Part shown: in pieces, positions 62,890-64,000 of the stretch
How positions within the stretch are numbered: position 1 is the first letter of the stretch
Layout: the number at the start of each line of letters is the position of its first letter
From: Sphingobacteriaceae bacterium
GTDB taxonomy: Bacteria; Bacteroidota; Bacteroidia; B-17B0; Aurantibacillaceae
DNA length: 64,000 bases
Assembly: GCA_947453445.1 (NCBI GenBank)
Contig: CANGGP010000007.1
Coordinates: forward strand, 17,985 to 81,984
Reading direction: 5' to 3'
Position numbers and translations under genes: made by a program
Notes under the pieces: generated by a model
The model's database searches: none
What the model saw: only the letters and a program-made list of their open reading frames with translations
Told to the model about the DNA's origin: nothing

Positions 62890-64000
62890 ATGGTGCTAAG
62901 CAAAAAAATTCAAATGGTCGACCTAAAAGGTCAGTACCAAAAAATTAAATCTGAAATCGATACAGGCATTCAGCAAGTCATTGATTCAACTGCTTTTATC
63001 AATGGTCCTGCTGTAAAGGATTTTCAAAAGGCTTTGGAAGATTATCTTCAGGTAAAACACGTGATTCCATGTGCCAACGGTACCGATGCCCTTCAAATTG
63101 CAATGATGGCCTTGGGTTTAAAACCCGGTGATGAAGTCATTACTGCCAGCTTCACCTATGTGGCTACAGCAGAAGTTATTGCCTTGTTAGGTTTAACGCC
63201 TGTTTTGGTTGATGTTAATCCTAACACCTTCGACATTGATATTGACGCCATCGAAAAAAATATCGGACCAAAAACAAAAGCCATTGTGCCGGTGCATCTG
63301 TTTGGTCAATGTGCCGACATGGAAAAAATTATGGCGCTTGCCAATAAGCATCATCTTTTTGTGATAGAAGATGTTGCCCAAGCAATGGGTGCAGATTATA
63401 CCTTTTCAAATGGTAAAAAAACCAAAGCGGGCACCATTGCACACATTGGCTGTACTTCATTTTTCCCAAGCAAAAACTTAGGGGCCTATGGCGATGGTGG
63501 TGCCATGTATACCAACGACGACGACTTGGCAAAAAAATTGCGCATGATTGCACACCATGGTCAAAGCATTCAATACCATCATGATGTTGTGGGCGTTAAT
63601 TCACGTTTAGATACCATTCAAGCGGTGATTTTAAATGCCAAATTAAAACACCTCGATGAATACGCAGCTGCCAGAAATGCAGTGGCGAATTATTACGACA
63701 AGGCATTTGCCAATCATCCAAAAATAAAAACACCGGTGCGTGCCAAAAACTCAAACCATGTGTTTCATCAATACACCATGCAAATGCAAGATGTTGATAG
63801 AACAAAACTTCGCGAACAATTGGCTGAAAAAGGAATTCCTTCAATGATTTATTACCCTATTCCTTTACACATGCAAAAAGCTTTTGCCAGCGATCGCTAC
63901 AAACAAGGTGATTTTCCGGTGACCGAAAAATTGTGTGCCTCGGTATTATCTTTACCAATGCATACTGAATTGGATGAAGAAACCTTGCAATACATTACAG
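62890..64000 (+). CDS. DegT/DnrJ/EryC1/StrS-family sugar aminotransferase, partial
   Basis: The gene runs off the right edge; about 370 codons are visible. Start ATG 62890 (MVLSKKIQMVDLKGQ) or ATG 62914 (MVDLKGQY). PLP-aminotransferase marks: IPCANGTDALQIAMM, ASFTYVATAEVI, VPVHLFGQCADM, EDVAQAMGA, and GCTSFFPSKNLGAYGDGG with the PLP-binding Lys near 195. Resembles WbpE/WlbE-type enzymes that make amino sugars for O-antigen or glycoprotein glycans. A TATTTTCG element lies at 62864-62871. Confidence 0.9.
   Translation, partial: MVLSKKIQMVDLKGQYQKIKSEIDTGIQQVIDSTAFINGPAVKDFQKALEDYLQVKHVIPCANGTDALQIAMMALGLKPGDEVITASFTYVATAEVIALLGLTPVLVDVNPNTFDIDIDAIEKNIGPKTKAIVPVHLFGQCADMEKIMALANKHHLFVIEDVAQAMGADYTFSNGKKTKAGTIAHIGCTSFFPSKNLGAYGDGGAMYTNDDDLAKKLRMIAHHGQSIQYHHDVVGVNSRLDTIQAVILNAKLKHLDEYAAARNAVANYYDKAFANHPKIKTPVRAKNSNHVFHQYTMQMQDVDRTKLREQLAEKGIPSMIYYPIPLHMQKAFASDRYKQGDFPVTEKLCASVLSLPMHTELDEETLQYIT

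Overview
The window is a dense, AT-rich chromosomal segment of a member of the Bacteroidota. The evidence is two, probably three, proteins with type IX secretion (T9SS) C-terminal sorting tails, many Bacteroidota-type promoter elements (-7 TAnnTTTG), no obvious Shine-Dalgarno sequences before most genes, and gene content typical of the phylum (IcmF, RlmL without an RlmK half, an ECF sigma/anti-sigma locus with an outer-membrane barrel, DUF2279, YwqK/MORN-type secreted proteins). I cannot name the genus. The segment carries dnaA, but I see no convincing origin beside it.

Layout. 0-1.3 kb: heptose/surface-polysaccharide genes (partial sugar nucleotidyltransferase, gmhA). 1.4-4.2 kb: comB (2-phosphosulfolactate phosphatase) overlapping a YfiR-SpoIIE signalling protein. 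4.2-9.7 kb: rlmL, bestrophin-like channel, rocD, a polytopic membrane protein, a secreted protein. 9.9-16.2 kb: a long minus-strand run lnt, lpdA, purE, DUF1016 nuclease, DciA-like protein, M28 peptidase. 16.4-18.1 kb: SF2 helicase plus a small membrane protein. 18.4-22.5 kb: guaA, LysM/periplasmic-binding protein, hemF. 22.5-23.5 kb: a gene-poor island with tRNA-Pro, a large branched hairpin, four CRISPR-spaced palindromes and a structured dispersed repeat, ending at a LexA/CI-type self-cleaving repressor with two operator-like palindromes. 24-36 kb: secreted and lipoproteins, a chimeric trypsin-like protease, DedA, rhodanese, comA (phosphosulfolactate synthase), a TPR protein, a T9SS cargo protein, acyl-CoA dehydrogenase, anmK. 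36.3-39.3 kb: two tandem T9SS adhesin-like paralogues. 39.4-48.3 kb: ACMSD-like amidohydrolase, lipoprotein, class A beta-lactamase-like hydrolase, MerR regulator, lipoprotein, DUF2279, and an ECF sigma / anti-sigma / periplasmic sensor / outer-membrane barrel operon. 48.8-52.1 kb: icmF. 52.2-54.7 kb: DUF4143 ATPase and small P-loop kinase behind three 32-bp-phased palindromes, then a YwqK-like protein. 54.7-64 kb: mnmA, fabD, outer-membrane protein, ald, conserved hypothetical, 3-hydroxybutyryl-CoA dehydrogenase, dnaA, a 750-nt AT-rich gap, thioesterase, and a partial DegT-family aminotransferase.

How it fits together. Central metabolism (lpdA, purE, guaA, hemF, rocD, ald, fabD, acyl-CoA and hydroxyacyl-CoA dehydrogenases, IcmF) is interleaved with cell-envelope functions. 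comA and comB, 29 kb apart, together encode the first two steps from phosphoenolpyruvate plus sulfite to sulfolactate, suggesting sulfonate metabolism. The least explained DNA is non-coding: a three-copy structured repeat family (18.2, 23.3 and 32.6 kb), the 31-nt palindromes at 22.93-23.15 kb, and the phased operator array at 52.2 kb. No phage, IS element, integrase or cas gene is visible.
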